Origin: an uncultured Sellimonas sp.
GTDB taxonomy: Bacteria > Bacillota > Clostridia > Lachnospirales > Lachnospiraceae
DNA: 34,913 bases
NCBI GenBank assembly: GCA_904393575.1
Contig: CAJFMZ010000011.1
Coordinates: 1-34,913, forward strand
Direction: 5' to 3'
Shown here: one piece after another, positions 8,577 to 18,462 of the stretch
Layout of the letters: each line of letters opens with the position of its first letter
How positions within the stretch are numbered: position 1 is the stretch's first letter
Translations under genes and position numbers: made by a program
The notes under the pieces: model-generated
The model's database searches: none
The model's input: only the letters and a program-made list of their open reading frames with translations
What the model was told of the DNA's origin: nothing

Positions 8577-10229
8577 CTACTGCTGGAGCTCACTGACCAG
8601 AGTCGGAATCAACTGCTTTTTCCGGGATACGACTCCATTTAGTACGATCCGGTCTGTCTCTTCCGGCAGTTCAAAGGCATCGATCACCGTCTGACGGGCA
8701 CTTCCGCCGCAGCAGAGAAGCTCCGTGGACTGATCCACTATGTTGGTCAGCATAAAGAAAACCATATCCAGTCCGCTCTCTTTGAGCACATCCGGCAGTT
8801 CTGGAGACACTTTTTCCCGGATCTCCTGAAGCTCCTCTGCGCTCATGGAATTAATCTGACCTACGCCAAACGTCAATTCATTTACATGAAACTCTTTAAA
8901 ATCCTGGAAACAGATTTCTGAGACCGATTTGTTGGCCAGATTGCTTCCCGCCTTAAACATCTCTTTTGCAAACTCCTCGATGTCGATTCCCGCAATTCCG
9001 GAAAGTGTCCGCGCAGTCGCCTCATCGACCGGAGTGCAGGTCGGAGACTGGAACAGCAGTGTATCCGAAATGATCGCTGCACAGAGAAGACCTGCCGTCT
9101 CTTTGGACGGTGTCACCTGGTTTTCCTGATACATCTGGTAGATGATGGTCGCCGTACATCCAAGTGGCTGATTGCGGAAGTAAACCGGCCCCATTGTCTC
9201 CAGATTTCCAATTCTGTGGTGATCAATGATTTCCAGAATCTCTGCTTCCTCAATTCCATCTACCGCCTGAGTCCTTTCGTTATGATCTACCAGTACCACC
9301 TGCTTCCGCCTCGGCTTTAACAGTCTTCGTCTGGAGATGAAGCCCGCAAATCTTCCTTTCTTATCGATAACCGGGAAATCCCTGTATCTCTTTTTTGACA
9401 TCACATCCCGCACTTCTTCCAGATAGTCATTGATATGGAATGTGCTTAAATGCTCTTTCGTCATAAAATACTTGACCGGAATACTTTGATTGATCAGACG
9501 GGCTGTCGTAAAAGTATCGTGCGGTGTACTGATAATTACCACATCCCTTTCCGCTGCAAGCTTACGGATCGTCTTGGAAACTTCCGCCCCCTGGCAGATC
9601 ACCAGACAGCTTGCGTCCATTTCAATGGCACAAAGCTGGGACTCGTATCTGTTTCCTACGATAACAAGGTCATCCTCGTCAATAAAATTTTCCATCATAT
9701 CCGGGGAAGAAGCCGCAATCACGACTTTCCCTTTGACAAAATAGGCATGCTCATTTCCTGTCACAATCGTTCCGTCCAGTGTGTGCATGATGCTCCGGTA
9801 CTGGGTTCTCGCATCTGACAGCAGATAACTGTCATAGAGTTCCATGTAGGAATTTGCAATATCTCCAATCGTGATAATTCCTTCCAGCTTCTGCTCGTTC
9901 AGAACCGGGAGTGTCCGGATGCTGTTCTCCCGCATCATAGCCCAGGCTTCTTTAATGGAGGCCTGGCTGGATACCCCGTCAATCTTCCTGATATCGACAT
10001 CTTTTAACTGCTGATATACGTTCTGAAGAAGCGCAGGCTCCTCCACATGAAAATAATCCAGCACGTATCTGGTCTCCTCAGAAACTGCGCCGGCTCTTTT
10101 GGCCACGTAGTTCTTCCCTGTGATCCGCTTTTTCAGTTCCGCATACGCGATTGCCGAGCAGATCGAATCCGTGTCCGGATTTTTATGTCCTACTACATAT
10201 ACCTTTCTGTCTTTCTGATTATCTGACAT
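8577..10229 (-). CDS. Putative manganese-dependent inorganic diphosphatase with CBS/DRTGG insertion
   Basis: VYVVGHKNPDTDSICSAIAYAELK, VDHNERTQAVDGIEEAEILEIIDHHRIGNLET, AAIISDTLLFQSPT; CBS repeats and a central DRTGG-like region. The ORF can be extended upstream to 10283. Confidence 0.93.
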   Translation of the reverse strand: MSDNQKDRKVYVVGHKNPDTDSICSAIAYAELKKRITGKNYVAKRAGAVSEETRYVLDYFHVEEPALLQNVYQQLKDVDIRKIDGVSSQASIKEAWAMMRENSIRTLPVLNEQKLEGIITIGDIANSYMELYDSYLLSDARTQYRSIMHTLDGTIVTGNEHAYFVKGKVVIAASSPDMMENFIDEDDLVIVGNRYESQLCAIEMDASCLVICQGAEVSKTIRKLAAERDVVIISTPHDTFTTARLINQSIPVKYFMTKEHLSTFHINDYLEEVRDVMSKKRYRDFPVIDKKGRFAGFISRRRLLKPRRKQVVLVDHNERTQAVDGIEEAEILEIIDHHRIGNLETMGPVYFRNQPLGCTATIIYQMYQENQVTPSKETAGLLCAAIISDTLLFQSPTCTPVDEATARTLSGIAGIDIEEFAKEMFKAGSNLANKSVSEICFQDFKEFHVNELTFGVGQINSMSAEELQEIREKVSPELPDVLKESGLDMVFFMLTNIVDQSTELLCCGGSARQTVIDAFELPEETDRIVLNGVVSRKKQLIPTLVSELQQ

Positions 10230-10424
10230 ACTTTTTACATTTCCTCCCACATGCCGTTCTACGCCGGCAAACTTTTTCTTCATATAAAACTAGAGTATCA
10301 TTTTTTTTCGTCCGCGCCAACTGTTTTTTCCGGTTTTTGAAAAAATATTCCTCTCCTTTGCTTTCTCTTGTCAAAAAACTATGATATACTTTTTAAAGAA
10401 AATACAAAAAGGGGTGCAACATCA

Positions 10425-11123
10425 ATGAACGAAGAATTAGAAAACAAAACATCTGCCCAGGAGCCGCAGGCAGAATCCATGAAAGATTATGAAGATCAGT
10501 TTGATATCGCAGATCCATGGCATATCGTACAAAATTATATGGATAACAAGACCAATCTCACCCTGAAAGTAGACGGCGTGGTAAACGGCGGTGTGATTGT
10601 CAAGGTTGAGGGACTGCGCGGATTCGTCCCTGCATCCAGACTTTCTCTCTCCTATATCGAGGACCTGGAAACCTATCTTCTGAAAGACATCACAGTCCGT
10701 GTCATTGAAGTAGATCCACAAGAGCACCGTCTGATCCTGTCCGCCCGTGAAATTCTGAAAGAAGAGGAAGCGAAAAAACGTGCAGAACGGATTGCACAGA
10801 TCCAGGTAGGCAGCGTGATGGAAGGGACCGTGGAATCTCTCCAGTCCTACGGAGCGTTTGTCCGCTTTGACGACGGTCTCTCCGGACTTGTCCATGTATT
10901 GCAGATCTGCGAAAAGCGAATCAAGACTCCGGCTGATGTCTTAAACATCGGAGACCGTGTCAAAGTCAAAGTGATCGGTATTAAAGACGGAAAGCTGAGT
11001 CTGAGCATGAAAGCTCTTTCTGAGGAGAAAGAGAACGCCGAAGAAGATCTTCCTGTAGAACTTCCGAAATCCGAGGAGATCGGAACCAGTCTTGGGGATC
11101 TGTTCAAAAACATTCAGCTGTAG
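10425..11123 (+). CDS. S1 RNA-binding domain protein (two S1 repeats)
   Basis: VKVEGLRGFVPASRLSLSYIEDLE..VIEVDPQEHRLILSAREI and GSVMEGTVESLQSYGAFVRFDDGLSGLVHVLQICEKRIKTPADVLNIGDRVKVKVIGIKDGKLSLSMKAL. Confidence 0.92.
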   Translation: MNEELENKTSAQEPQAESMKDYEDQFDIADPWHIVQNYMDNKTNLTLKVDGVVNGGVIVKVEGLRGFVPASRLSLSYIEDLETYLLKDITVRVIEVDPQEHRLILSAREILKEEEAKKRAERIAQIQVGSVMEGTVESLQSYGAFVRFDDGLSGLVHVLQICEKRIKTPADVLNIGDRVKVKVIGIKDGKLSLSMKALSEEKENAEEDLPVELPKSEEIGTSLGDLFKNIQL

Positions 11124-11158
11124 CTTTCCGATACGATAATACGTTTCTTTCCACTGAA

Positions 11159-11214
11159 CAGAGGGCGGATGGGATCCTGGATAAGCGGGATCTTCCATCC
11201 GCCCTCTGTTTTTC
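11159..11214 (+). terminator. Strong intrinsic terminator between the convergent S1-protein and nadE genes
   Basis: AGAGGGCGGATGG...CCATCCGCCCTCT stem followed by GTTTTTC; possible weaker use on the minus strand. Confidence 0.85.
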
Positions 11215-11250
11215 TAACCAAAAGTGCTGCCTGCAGGTTTGCCCTTTGTC

Positions 11251-13161
11251 TTACATCCGCTCCAGATCCTGTATCCATACGGCAGCGCAGGCATCGCTTG
11301 GCATCCTCCAGTCTCCCCTTGGGGAAAGTGCGACGGTACCTACCTTTGGTCCGTCCGGCAGACAGGACCGCTTAAACTGCTGCGAGAAAAATCTCCAGTA
11401 GAATTTCTTCAGCCATTTCAAAATCGTCTCCTCATCGTAGATTCCCTGGAACGCAATCTTTGCTATCCGGTAAATCTTGGAAGGTTCATAGCCAAATCGC
11501 AGCACATAGTAAAGATAAAAATCATGCAGCTCATACGGTCCCACCAGATCTTCGGTTTTCTGTGCGATCTGTCCGTCCTCCGGAGGCAGAAGCTCCGGAC
11601 TCACCGGTGTGTCCAGCACATCCAGCAGGACCTGACGGAGCTCGTCATCCTGACAGGTATCCGCATAATACTGCACCAGATGACGCACCAGCGTCTTCGG
11701 TACCGATGCATTGACTCCGTACATGGACATATGATCCCCATTGTATGTTGCCCATCCAAGGGCGAGCTCCGACATATCACCTGTCCCAATCACAAGACCG
11801 CCGTCTTTGTTGGCCAGATCCATCAGTACCTGTGTTCTCTCCCTGGCCTGTCCGTTTTCATAAGTCACACTGTGATCATTGATATCATGGCCGATATCCC
11901 GGAAATGAACGGTCACCGCCTCCCGGATCGGAACTTCCTTCAGAGTCGCCCCAATCTTCTGCGACATGCGGCATGCGTTCCGGTATGTGCGGTCCGTTGT
12001 TCCAAAGCAGGGCATCGTCACTGCAAGAATTCTGGATCTTGGAATTCCAATCCAGTCAAACGCCTTTGCCGTCACCAGAAGGGCAAGGGTGGAATCCAGC
12101 CCTCCGGAAATCCCCACTACGGCACTGGATGCCTTTGTATGCATCAGACGCTTTTTCAGTCCCATTGCCTGAATCGACAGGATTTCCTCACATCTTGCAG
12201 CCCGTTCCTGCTCATCCTGAGGGACAAACGGTGCCGGCGCAAATGTTCTTGTAAGCACTGTCTCCTCTTCCTCTGCGGAAAAAGGCACGACCGGAAGTGT
12301 TTTGTCATCCGCTGACCGGAATGTCGTGTTCTTTCTCCGCTCGGACAGCAGTCTTTTGATATCAATTTCACTGTAAATAGTTTCATTTGCAAATCTTCTG
12401 GAAGCCTTCAGGATGGTGCCGTTTTCCGCAATCAGATTGTGCCCTCCGAACACAACATCGGTGGTAGATTCTCCCTCTCCCGCATTGGAGTATACATATC
12501 CGGCAATCAGTCTTGCTGACTGCCCCTTGATCAGCTCCTCCCGGTACCGGTCTTTTCCAATCGTCTCATCGCTTGCAGAACAGTTCACCAGAATCACTGC
12601 TCCTTCCAGAGCAGCCCGGATGCTTGGAGGAACCGGTGACCATACATCTTCGCAGATCTCAGCCGACACAATCAGACCATCCGTTTCCCTGGAAGCGAAC
12701 AGAATCTGCGGCCCGAACGGAACTTCTTTCCCCTGAAACGGAACTGTCCGTACCCGGTCCGGTCCCGGTGTAAACTGCCTCATCTCATAAAACTCACCGT
12801 AATTTGGCAGAAAGGTCTTGGTGGTAAATCCAATGACTTCTCCTTTATTTAAAGCTGCTGCCGTATTATACAGCTCTCCGTCCACTGCAAGGGGACATCC
12901 TACAAATACGAGCGCTTCCATCTCCCTGGTCTCCTGCGCGATGCGGATGAGCCCTTCTTTTGCCTTCTCCAGCAGAATATCCTGTGTAAACAGATCCCCA
13001 CAGGTATATCCGGTAATGCACAGCTCCGGAAATACAATCACTTTCGCCCCGTTTCCGGCAGCCTCTTTCATTTTTCTGATAATTTCGTCTGTATTAAACA
13101 CTGTATCTGCTACACGGATATCAGGTGTAGCTGCCGCCACTTTGATAAATCCCTGTTTCAT
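11251..13161 (-). CDS. nadE: Glutamine-dependent NAD+ synthetase (nitrilase + NAD synthase)
   Basis: VIVFPELCITGYTCGDLF, KTFLPNYGEFYE, ILVNCSASDE (nitrilase Glu/Lys/Cys) and VVGISGGLDSTLALLV, VIGTGDMSELALGWATYNGDHMSMYGVN. Confidence 0.97.
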   Translation of the reverse strand: MKQGFIKVAAATPDIRVADTVFNTDEIIRKMKEAAGNGAKVIVFPELCITGYTCGDLFTQDILLEKAKEGLIRIAQETREMEALVFVGCPLAVDGELYNTAAALNKGEVIGFTTKTFLPNYGEFYEMRQFTPGPDRVRTVPFQGKEVPFGPQILFASRETDGLIVSAEICEDVWSPVPPSIRAALEGAVILVNCSASDETIGKDRYREELIKGQSARLIAGYVYSNAGEGESTTDVVFGGHNLIAENGTILKASRRFANETIYSEIDIKRLLSERRKNTTFRSADDKTLPVVPFSAEEEETVLTRTFAPAPFVPQDEQERAARCEEILSIQAMGLKKRLMHTKASSAVVGISGGLDSTLALLVTAKAFDWIGIPRSRILAVTMPCFGTTDRTYRNACRMSQKIGATLKEVPIREAVTVHFRDIGHDINDHSVTYENGQARERTQVLMDLANKDGGLVIGTGDMSELALGWATYNGDHMSMYGVNASVPKTLVRHLVQYYADTCQDDELRQVLLDVLDTPVSPELLPPEDGQIAQKTEDLVGPYELHDFYLYYVLRFGYEPSKIYRIAKIAFQGIYDEETILKWLKKFYWRFFSQQFKRSCLPDGPKVGTVALSPRGDWRMPSDACAAVWIQDLERM

Positions 13162-13181
13162 GGCCTGCCCCTCTTTTCCTT

Positions 13182-14063
13182 TTATTTTTTCTTCGCCTGC
13201 GCCAAAAGAGCGGACAGTTCATCCACACTGAAGGTGTAAGCCGTATTACAGAAGTGACATTTCACTTCGATGTCTTTTCCATCCTGGATCATTTCCCTGA
13301 TCTCTTTCTCTCCGATACTGAGAATCGCCTTTTCAATCTTTGCTTTGGAACAGTCACAGTAAAACCGTGTCGGCATCGTATCGGTGATCTCAATATCCAT
13401 CCCCTTTAATACCTCTTCCAGCAGGGATTCCGGTGTGTGCCCCTGTTCCAGAAGGGCCGTTACGGAATGAATGTTGCTGATATTCTCTTCCAGCTGCTCC
13501 AGTACTTTTTCCTCGATGAATGGCATAACCTGCACAATAAATCCTCCGGCGCATTTTACCGTATTATCTTTCTCCATCAGGACTCCAAGTCCTACCGAAG
13601 ACGGCACCTGCTCGGAATTTGCGAAATAATAAGTCAGGTCATCTCCGATCTCACCGGTCTGGAGAATCGTCTGCCCCACATAAGGCTCTTTTAAGCCCAT
13701 ATCCTTGATTACATTCAAAATACCAAGTCCAAGTGCTCCCCCTACATCCAGCTTTCCGTTTTTCGGTGGAAGCATCACATCCGGATTTTCCACATACCCT
13801 TTTACATCCGCCTTACTGTCCGCAGTCACCGTCAATCCCTGAATCGGTCCATCACACTTGATCTGGATCGTCAGAATATCGGTATCATTTTTCATCATGC
13901 TGCCCATCATGGCTCCCGCAGTCAGAAGCCGGCCAAGCGCCGCTGTCGCGACCGGGCTGGTATTATGGTGCTGTCTTGCCGTCTCCACCATCTCTGTCGA
14001 TGTAACAGCGAAGGCCCTGATCTGGCTTCCTGCAGCGGTTGCCCGCACTAAATAATCTTTCAT
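13182..14063 (-). CDS. hslO: Hsp33 family redox-regulated chaperone
   Basis: MKDYLVRATAAGSQIRAFAV; HNTSPVATAALGRLLTAGAMMG; C-terminal CDC...CHFC zinc motif. Confidence 0.96.
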   Translation of the reverse strand: MKDYLVRATAAGSQIRAFAVTSTEMVETARQHHNTSPVATAALGRLLTAGAMMGSMMKNDTDILTIQIKCDGPIQGLTVTADSKADVKGYVENPDVMLPPKNGKLDVGGALGLGILNVIKDMGLKEPYVGQTILQTGEIGDDLTYYFANSEQVPSSVGLGVLMEKDNTVKCAGGFIVQVMPFIEEKVLEQLEENISNIHSVTALLEQGHTPESLLEEVLKGMDIEITDTMPTRFYCDCSKAKIEKAILSIGEKEIREMIQDGKDIEVKCHFCNTAYTFSVDELSALLAQAKKK

Positions 14064-14084
14064 TTCTGATTCCTCATTTCTTTT

Positions 14085-14846
14085 TTATTCCAGTCTTTTC
14101 TTTCCGCATTCTCTTGCTGCCACACAGATCCGCACACTGTCTTCTTTTGGTGCCTCCCTTGTAAAACCATCATACATGGCTTCCAGTTTCAGTCCGGCAA
14201 GGCGCAGGCATTCCCGGATTTCCTCGACTGTGTATCCGCGCTGAAAATGCGTCTCTTCAAATTTCCTGTACAGTTCTCCCTCCCGGACGAAGATCGTCAG
14301 ATCGTATTCATTCATCTGCTCTTTGGGATCGTAGAAGTTTTCCCAGATAAAACTGCAGTCCTCTCGATTCTCCGCAATGGTCGTATCTCCCAGAAGCTCT
14401 CTGTACTTATACTCTGTATTAAAATCAAACAAAAACAGTCCGCCTGGATCCAGATAATTATTGACAAGCGCAAAAGTCTCTGTCAATTCCTTCGGGTCTG
14501 TGATATAGTTGACGGAATCACAGGCACTGATGACTCCGCGTACCGTCCCGTAAAGCTCAAACTCTCTCATATCCTGAAGAAGGTAGAGAATGTCGTGCCC
14601 GGATGCCTCTCTTTTGGCCGCCGCGATCTCCAGCATCTCCTCCGAATTATCCACCCCGATCATATCGTACCCACTCTTCGCAAGAAGCTCGGTCATACTC
14701 CCGGTGCCACAGCCAAGATCCAGAATCAGTCCGTCCCGGATCCCATTTTCCTGCAGTATTCCTGTATAATACTTGGTCCACTCTTCGTACGGAACATTGT
14801 CCATAAAAGTATCATATACCTCTGCAAATCCCGTATATGCATCCAT
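14085..14846 (-). CDS. Class I SAM-dependent methyltransferase
   Basis: LILDLGCGTGSMTELLAKSGYDMIGVDNSEEML; YDTFMDNVPYEEWTKY. Confidence 0.92.
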   Translation of the reverse strand: MDAYTGFAEVYDTFMDNVPYEEWTKYYTGILQENGIRDGLILDLGCGTGSMTELLAKSGYDMIGVDNSEEMLEIAAAKREASGHDILYLLQDMREFELYGTVRGVISACDSVNYITDPKELTETFALVNNYLDPGGLFLFDFNTEYKYRELLGDTTIAENREDCSFIWENFYDPKEQMNEYDLTIFVREGELYRKFEETHFQRGYTVEEIRECLRLAGLKLEAMYDGFTREAPKEDSVRICVAARECGKKRLE

Positions 14847-14913
14847 CTGATCATCTCCTGCCGACTATAAATCCGGCTTATTATAGCACGATTTCCAGTT
14901 TTTTTAAAGGGGC

Positions 14914-14946
14914 AAAAATCCTCCGGGAACATAACTCCCGGAGGAT
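14914..14946 (-). terminator. Intrinsic terminator after ilvE
   Basis: Minus strand ATCCTCCGGGAGTTATGTTCCCGGAGGATTTTTG. Confidence 0.8.
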
Positions 14947-14960
14947 CTCTTCTTTTTTCT

Positions 14961-15986
14961 TTATTCGATTACGTGAATCCATCCTTCCGGAGCTTCGATC
15001 CGTCCCATCTGGATTCCTGTCAGTGTATCGTACAGCTTCTTTGTAACCGGTCCCATCTCTTCCATGCCGCTTGCAAAGCAGATTTCCTTTCCATGGTCTA
15101 CGATCTTTCCGACCGGCGAAACCACTGCCGCCGTTCCGCAAAGACCGCACTCTGTAAATTCCGGAACTTCTTCCAGTGTCACTTCTCTTTCTTCCGTCTC
15201 CAGTCCCAGATATTCCTTTGCGACATAAAGAAGGGAACGTCTGGTAATGGACGGGAGAATTGAGGAAGACTTCGGTGTCACAACTTTTCCGTCCTTCGTC
15301 ACAAAGATGAAGTTTGCGCCGCCGGTCTCTTCTACCTTGGTCCTCGTCGCAGCGTCCAGATACATATTCTCCGCATATCCTTCTTCATGAGCGGTCACAA
15401 TCGCGTGAAGGCTCATCGCATAATTCAGACCTGCCTTGATATGTCCTGTTCCATGCGGTGCCGCACGGTCAAAGTCGGATACTTTGATGGTAATCGGCTT
15501 TGCTCCGCCTTTAAAGTATGGTCCGACCGGAGTGGTTAAAATACGGAACTGATACTCCTCTGCCGGGCTGACGCCGATCACAGGGCTGGATCCAAACATA
15601 TACGGCCGGATATAGAGCGTTGCGCCGGATCCGAACGGAGGAACCCATGCTGCATTTGCCTTGACCGTCTGTGTCACAGCATCAATGAACCGCTCCTTCG
15701 GGAATGCAGGCATCTCCAGTCTCTTTGCAGAATCAATCATTCGCTCTGCATTCAGGTCCGGACGGAATGTGACGATCTTTCCGTCTTCTGTCGTGTAAGC
15801 CTTTAAGCCTTCAAATACAGTCTGGGCATACTGGAATACACCGGCACACTCATTCAGCACGATATTGGCATCGGATGCCAGACATCCTTCATCCCATGCT
15901 CCGTTTTTATAATTGGAAACATATCTTTTATCAGTCTGGATATATTGAAATCCCAGATTTGACCAGTCCAAATTTTTCTTTTCCAT
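14961..15986 (-). CDS. ilvE: Branched-chain amino acid aminotransferase
   Basis: MEKKNLDWSNLGFQYIQTDKRYV...VFQYAQTVFEGLKAY...GTGHIKAGLNYA...EETGGANFIFV...ECGLCGTAAVVSPVG. ORF can be extended to 16001 via TTG. Confidence 0.95.
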   Translation of the reverse strand: MEKKNLDWSNLGFQYIQTDKRYVSNYKNGAWDEGCLASDANIVLNECAGVFQYAQTVFEGLKAYTTEDGKIVTFRPDLNAERMIDSAKRLEMPAFPKERFIDAVTQTVKANAAWVPPFGSGATLYIRPYMFGSSPVIGVSPAEEYQFRILTTPVGPYFKGGAKPITIKVSDFDRAAPHGTGHIKAGLNYAMSLHAIVTAHEEGYAENMYLDAATRTKVEETGGANFIFVTKDGKVVTPKSSSILPSITRRSLLYVAKEYLGLETEEREVTLEEVPEFTECGLCGTAAVVSPVGKIVDHGKEICFASGMEEMGPVTKKLYDTLTGIQMGRIEAPEGWIHVIE

Positions 15987-16021
15987 TTCCATCCACTCCA
16001 ATCTTATTTTCTTATTTTTCT

Positions 16022-16050
16022 AGTATAAGACTGTTTCAGAAAAAATTCAA
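16022..16050 (-). promoter_or_regulatory. Candidate promoter for ilvE
   Basis: Minus strand TTGAAT-N17-TATACT, with palindrome AGAGTGCACTCT (16050-16061) abutting the -35. Confidence 0.45.
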
Positions 16051-16083
16051 GAGTGCACTCTGTTTTTTTTCAATCTCCCGCTT

Positions 16084-16593
16084 TTATCGCTCCGCCATGC
16101 TGATTGCTTCGATTCCGACACTTCCACCCCGCACGACTTCCATATCCTTAAACTCTTCTTTTAACAGTTTGACAACTGCATCGTTTTTTGTAGCCGTCTG
16201 CAAAAACTCAAGCAGCATACTGTCCTTCCCATAGTCGATCACTTCCGCTTTGAAGGTCTCTGCGATCTGGAACAGCTCTGTCTTATCCTCCAGACTACAT
16301 CTTTTGATTTTCACATAAAGGATCTCTTTCATACAGACGGAAAGATCTGTAAAGTCGATGACTTTGATCACTTCCACCATACGGTTCAGCTGTTTTTTGA
16401 TCTGCTCAAACGTTTCCTCATCGCAATGTGTCTCGATGGTCATCCTGGAGATCGTCGGATCCTCCGTCCTTCCTACCGTCAGACTTTCCAGATTGTAGCA
16501 TTTTGCGGAAAACAGTCCGGAAATCTTGGAAAGCACACCGATCTGATTTTCCACATAAAGAGAGATCCATCTTTTTTTCAACATTCCATTCAT
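16084..16593 (-). CDS. ilvN: Acetolactate synthase small (regulatory) subunit
   Basis: RWISLYVENQIGVLSKISGLFSAKCYNLESLTVGRTEDPTISRMTI ACT domain; adjacent to ilvB. Confidence 0.95.
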   Translation of the reverse strand: MNGMLKKRWISLYVENQIGVLSKISGLFSAKCYNLESLTVGRTEDPTISRMTIETHCDEETFEQIKKQLNRMVEVIKVIDFTDLSVCMKEILYVKIKRCSLEDKTELFQIAETFKAEVIDYGKDSMLLEFLQTATKNDAVVKLLKEEFKDMEVVRGGSVGIEAISMAER

Positions 16594-16610
16594 TTTCTTT
16601 TCCTCCTTCT

Positions 16611-18329
16611 CTAGCAGTCCATCAGCATTTCGTGAAGTGTTCCGTTAGGTTTTACCATCGGATAGACAAGCTCTTCCGGATCGATGATAAATTCGATCAG
16701 AGTCGGTACCTTCGTCTCCTTTGCCGCTGCCCGAAGAGCCGGCTCGATCTCCTCTTTCTTTTCCACACGGATTCCCTTCGCCCCATAGCTTTCCGCCAGT
16801 TTTACAAAATCCGGCGTATATTCCGGAAGCTTTTCATCTCCTCTTCGCAGAGCAGCTCCCGCCAGCAGATTGGTCATGGCATACCGTTTGCCGTAGAAAA
16901 GTTTCTGCCACTGCCTTACCATTCCAAGATACGTATTATTCAAAACGCAGATGACAATCGGAAGCTCTTCCAGCACTGCCGTGGCAAATTCCTGGATGTT
17001 CATCTGCATACCGCCGTCTCCGGAAACGACAATCACCGGTTTGTCCGGATTGCCAATCTTCGCGCCGATTCCGCCTGGGAATCCGTATCCCATCGTTCCA
17101 AGACCGCCTGACATCAACAGTCGTTTTTTCGGCGTAATCTCCGCATACTGTGCAGCGAACATCTGATGCTGTCCAACGTCTGTCACGATAATTCCTTCGT
17201 CAAAGACATGGTTGATCCCTTCGATCACATCCTGCGGGAGCATTGTATTTCCTTTCTTTTTCATCTGAAGCGGATGCTCCTTCTCCCAGGAATGAATCGT
17301 CTCCATCCAGTCGGCAGTATCTTTCTCCTCCGCATAGTCCAGCATTTTTTCGATTGCTTCTTTGGCATCCGCTACAATCGGAACATCTACATGAATGTTC
17401 TTGGATATAGATGCGGTATCGATATCGATATGCACAATCTTTGCATTTGGTGCAAAGGCATGAAGTTTTCCTGTAATCCGGTCATTAAATCTGGTTCCAA
17501 TGGAAAACAGAACATCGCATTCCTCCACTGCCATGTTGGCGGCATAGGCTCCATGCATGCCGAGATTGGCCACGTAATAAGGATGATTGGTCGGCACCGC
17601 CCCTCTTCCCATAACGGTCGTCACCACAGGGATCTTCGTCTTTTCCACCAGCCGTGTAAACGCCTCGTTTGCTCTTGCGATATTGACGCCGCCTCCTGCA
17701 AGGAAGAGCGGACGCTTTGCATGATTTAACAGTTTCACTGCCCGTTTCAACTGTCCGATATGCACACTGGTGTTCGGCTTATATCCACGGATGTTGACTT
17801 CCTTTGGATACTCCGAAGATCCCAGTTCTCCCATCACATCTTTTGGAAGATCCACCAGAACCGGGCCAGGCTTTCCGCTTCTCGCAATATAAAAGGCTTC
17901 TTTGATAATTCTTCCCAGATCCTCTCTGCGGTGAACTGTCACTCCGTATTTGGTAATGCTTCTTGTAATCCCTACAATATCCACTTCCTGGAATGCATCA
18001 TTGCCGATCAGATGTCTCGCCACCTGTCCTGTAAAGCATACCAGCGGCACGCTGTCGTAATTGGCCGTTGCAAGCCCGGTCACCAGGTTTGTGGCGCCTG
18101 GTCCGCTTGTCACCAGACAGACACCGACCTTCCCTGTCGATCTTGCATAGGCGTCCGCCTCGTGGACCAGCGCCTGCTCATGCCTTGGGAGAATGATTTT
18201 GATGTCTCCCTGTTTGTAGAGCTCATCACTGATATCAATCGTACACGCTCCCGGATATCCAAAGAGCGTATCAACACCTTCTTCTTTTAATGCTTTTACC
18301 AGAAGCTTGTTTCCGCTGATTTTTCTCAT
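16611..18329 (-). CDS. ilvB: Acetolactate synthase large (catalytic) subunit
   Basis: LVKALKEEGVDTLFGYPGACTIDI, LVTSGPGATNLVTGLATANYDSVPLVCFTGQV, GDGGMQMNIQEFATAV..NNTYLGMVRQWQ ThDP motif. Confidence 0.97.
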   Translation of the reverse strand: MRKISGNKLLVKALKEEGVDTLFGYPGACTIDISDELYKQGDIKIILPRHEQALVHEADAYARSTGKVGVCLVTSGPGATNLVTGLATANYDSVPLVCFTGQVARHLIGNDAFQEVDIVGITRSITKYGVTVHRREDLGRIIKEAFYIARSGKPGPVLVDLPKDVMGELGSSEYPKEVNIRGYKPNTSVHIGQLKRAVKLLNHAKRPLFLAGGGVNIARANEAFTRLVEKTKIPVVTTVMGRGAVPTNHPYYVANLGMHGAYAANMAVEECDVLFSIGTRFNDRITGKLHAFAPNAKIVHIDIDTASISKNIHVDVPIVADAKEAIEKMLDYAEEKDTADWMETIHSWEKEHPLQMKKKGNTMLPQDVIEGINHVFDEGIIVTDVGQHQMFAAQYAEITPKKRLLMSGGLGTMGYGFPGGIGAKIGNPDKPVIVVSGDGGMQMNIQEFATAVLEELPIVICVLNNTYLGMVRQWQKLFYGKRYAMTNLLAGAALRRGDEKLPEYTPDFVKLAESYGAKGIRVEKKEEIEPALRAAAKETKVPTLIEFIIDPEELVYPMVKPNGTLHEMLMDC

Positions 18330-18429
18330 GCCGTTTCCTCCTTTTCTTCTCCTGCTCCAAACCCTCTGTCTTTTCCTGCATCCATACGGAAATCATATTC
18401 TTCAGGCGGTCAAAAAAGTCTTCCTTTAG

Positions 18430-18462
18430 AAAAAAAGTCGCCCTAAGCCTTTGCTTAGGGCG
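18430..18462 (-). terminator. T-box-controlled intrinsic terminator
   Basis: CGCCCTAAGC-AAAG-GCTTAGGGCG then TTTTTTT on the minus strand, directly after the T-box sequence. Confidence 0.9.

Noticed and set aside
10284-10424. Possible promoters between the pyrophosphatase and S1-protein genes (TTGACA on minus, TATACT on plus)
   Set aside because: Half-sites present but spacing to partner hexamers is poor, so not reported as features.
11224-12315. 363-aa plus-strand ORF antisense to nadE
   Set aside because: Opposite the conserved NAD synthetase frame; no domain or start context supporting expression.
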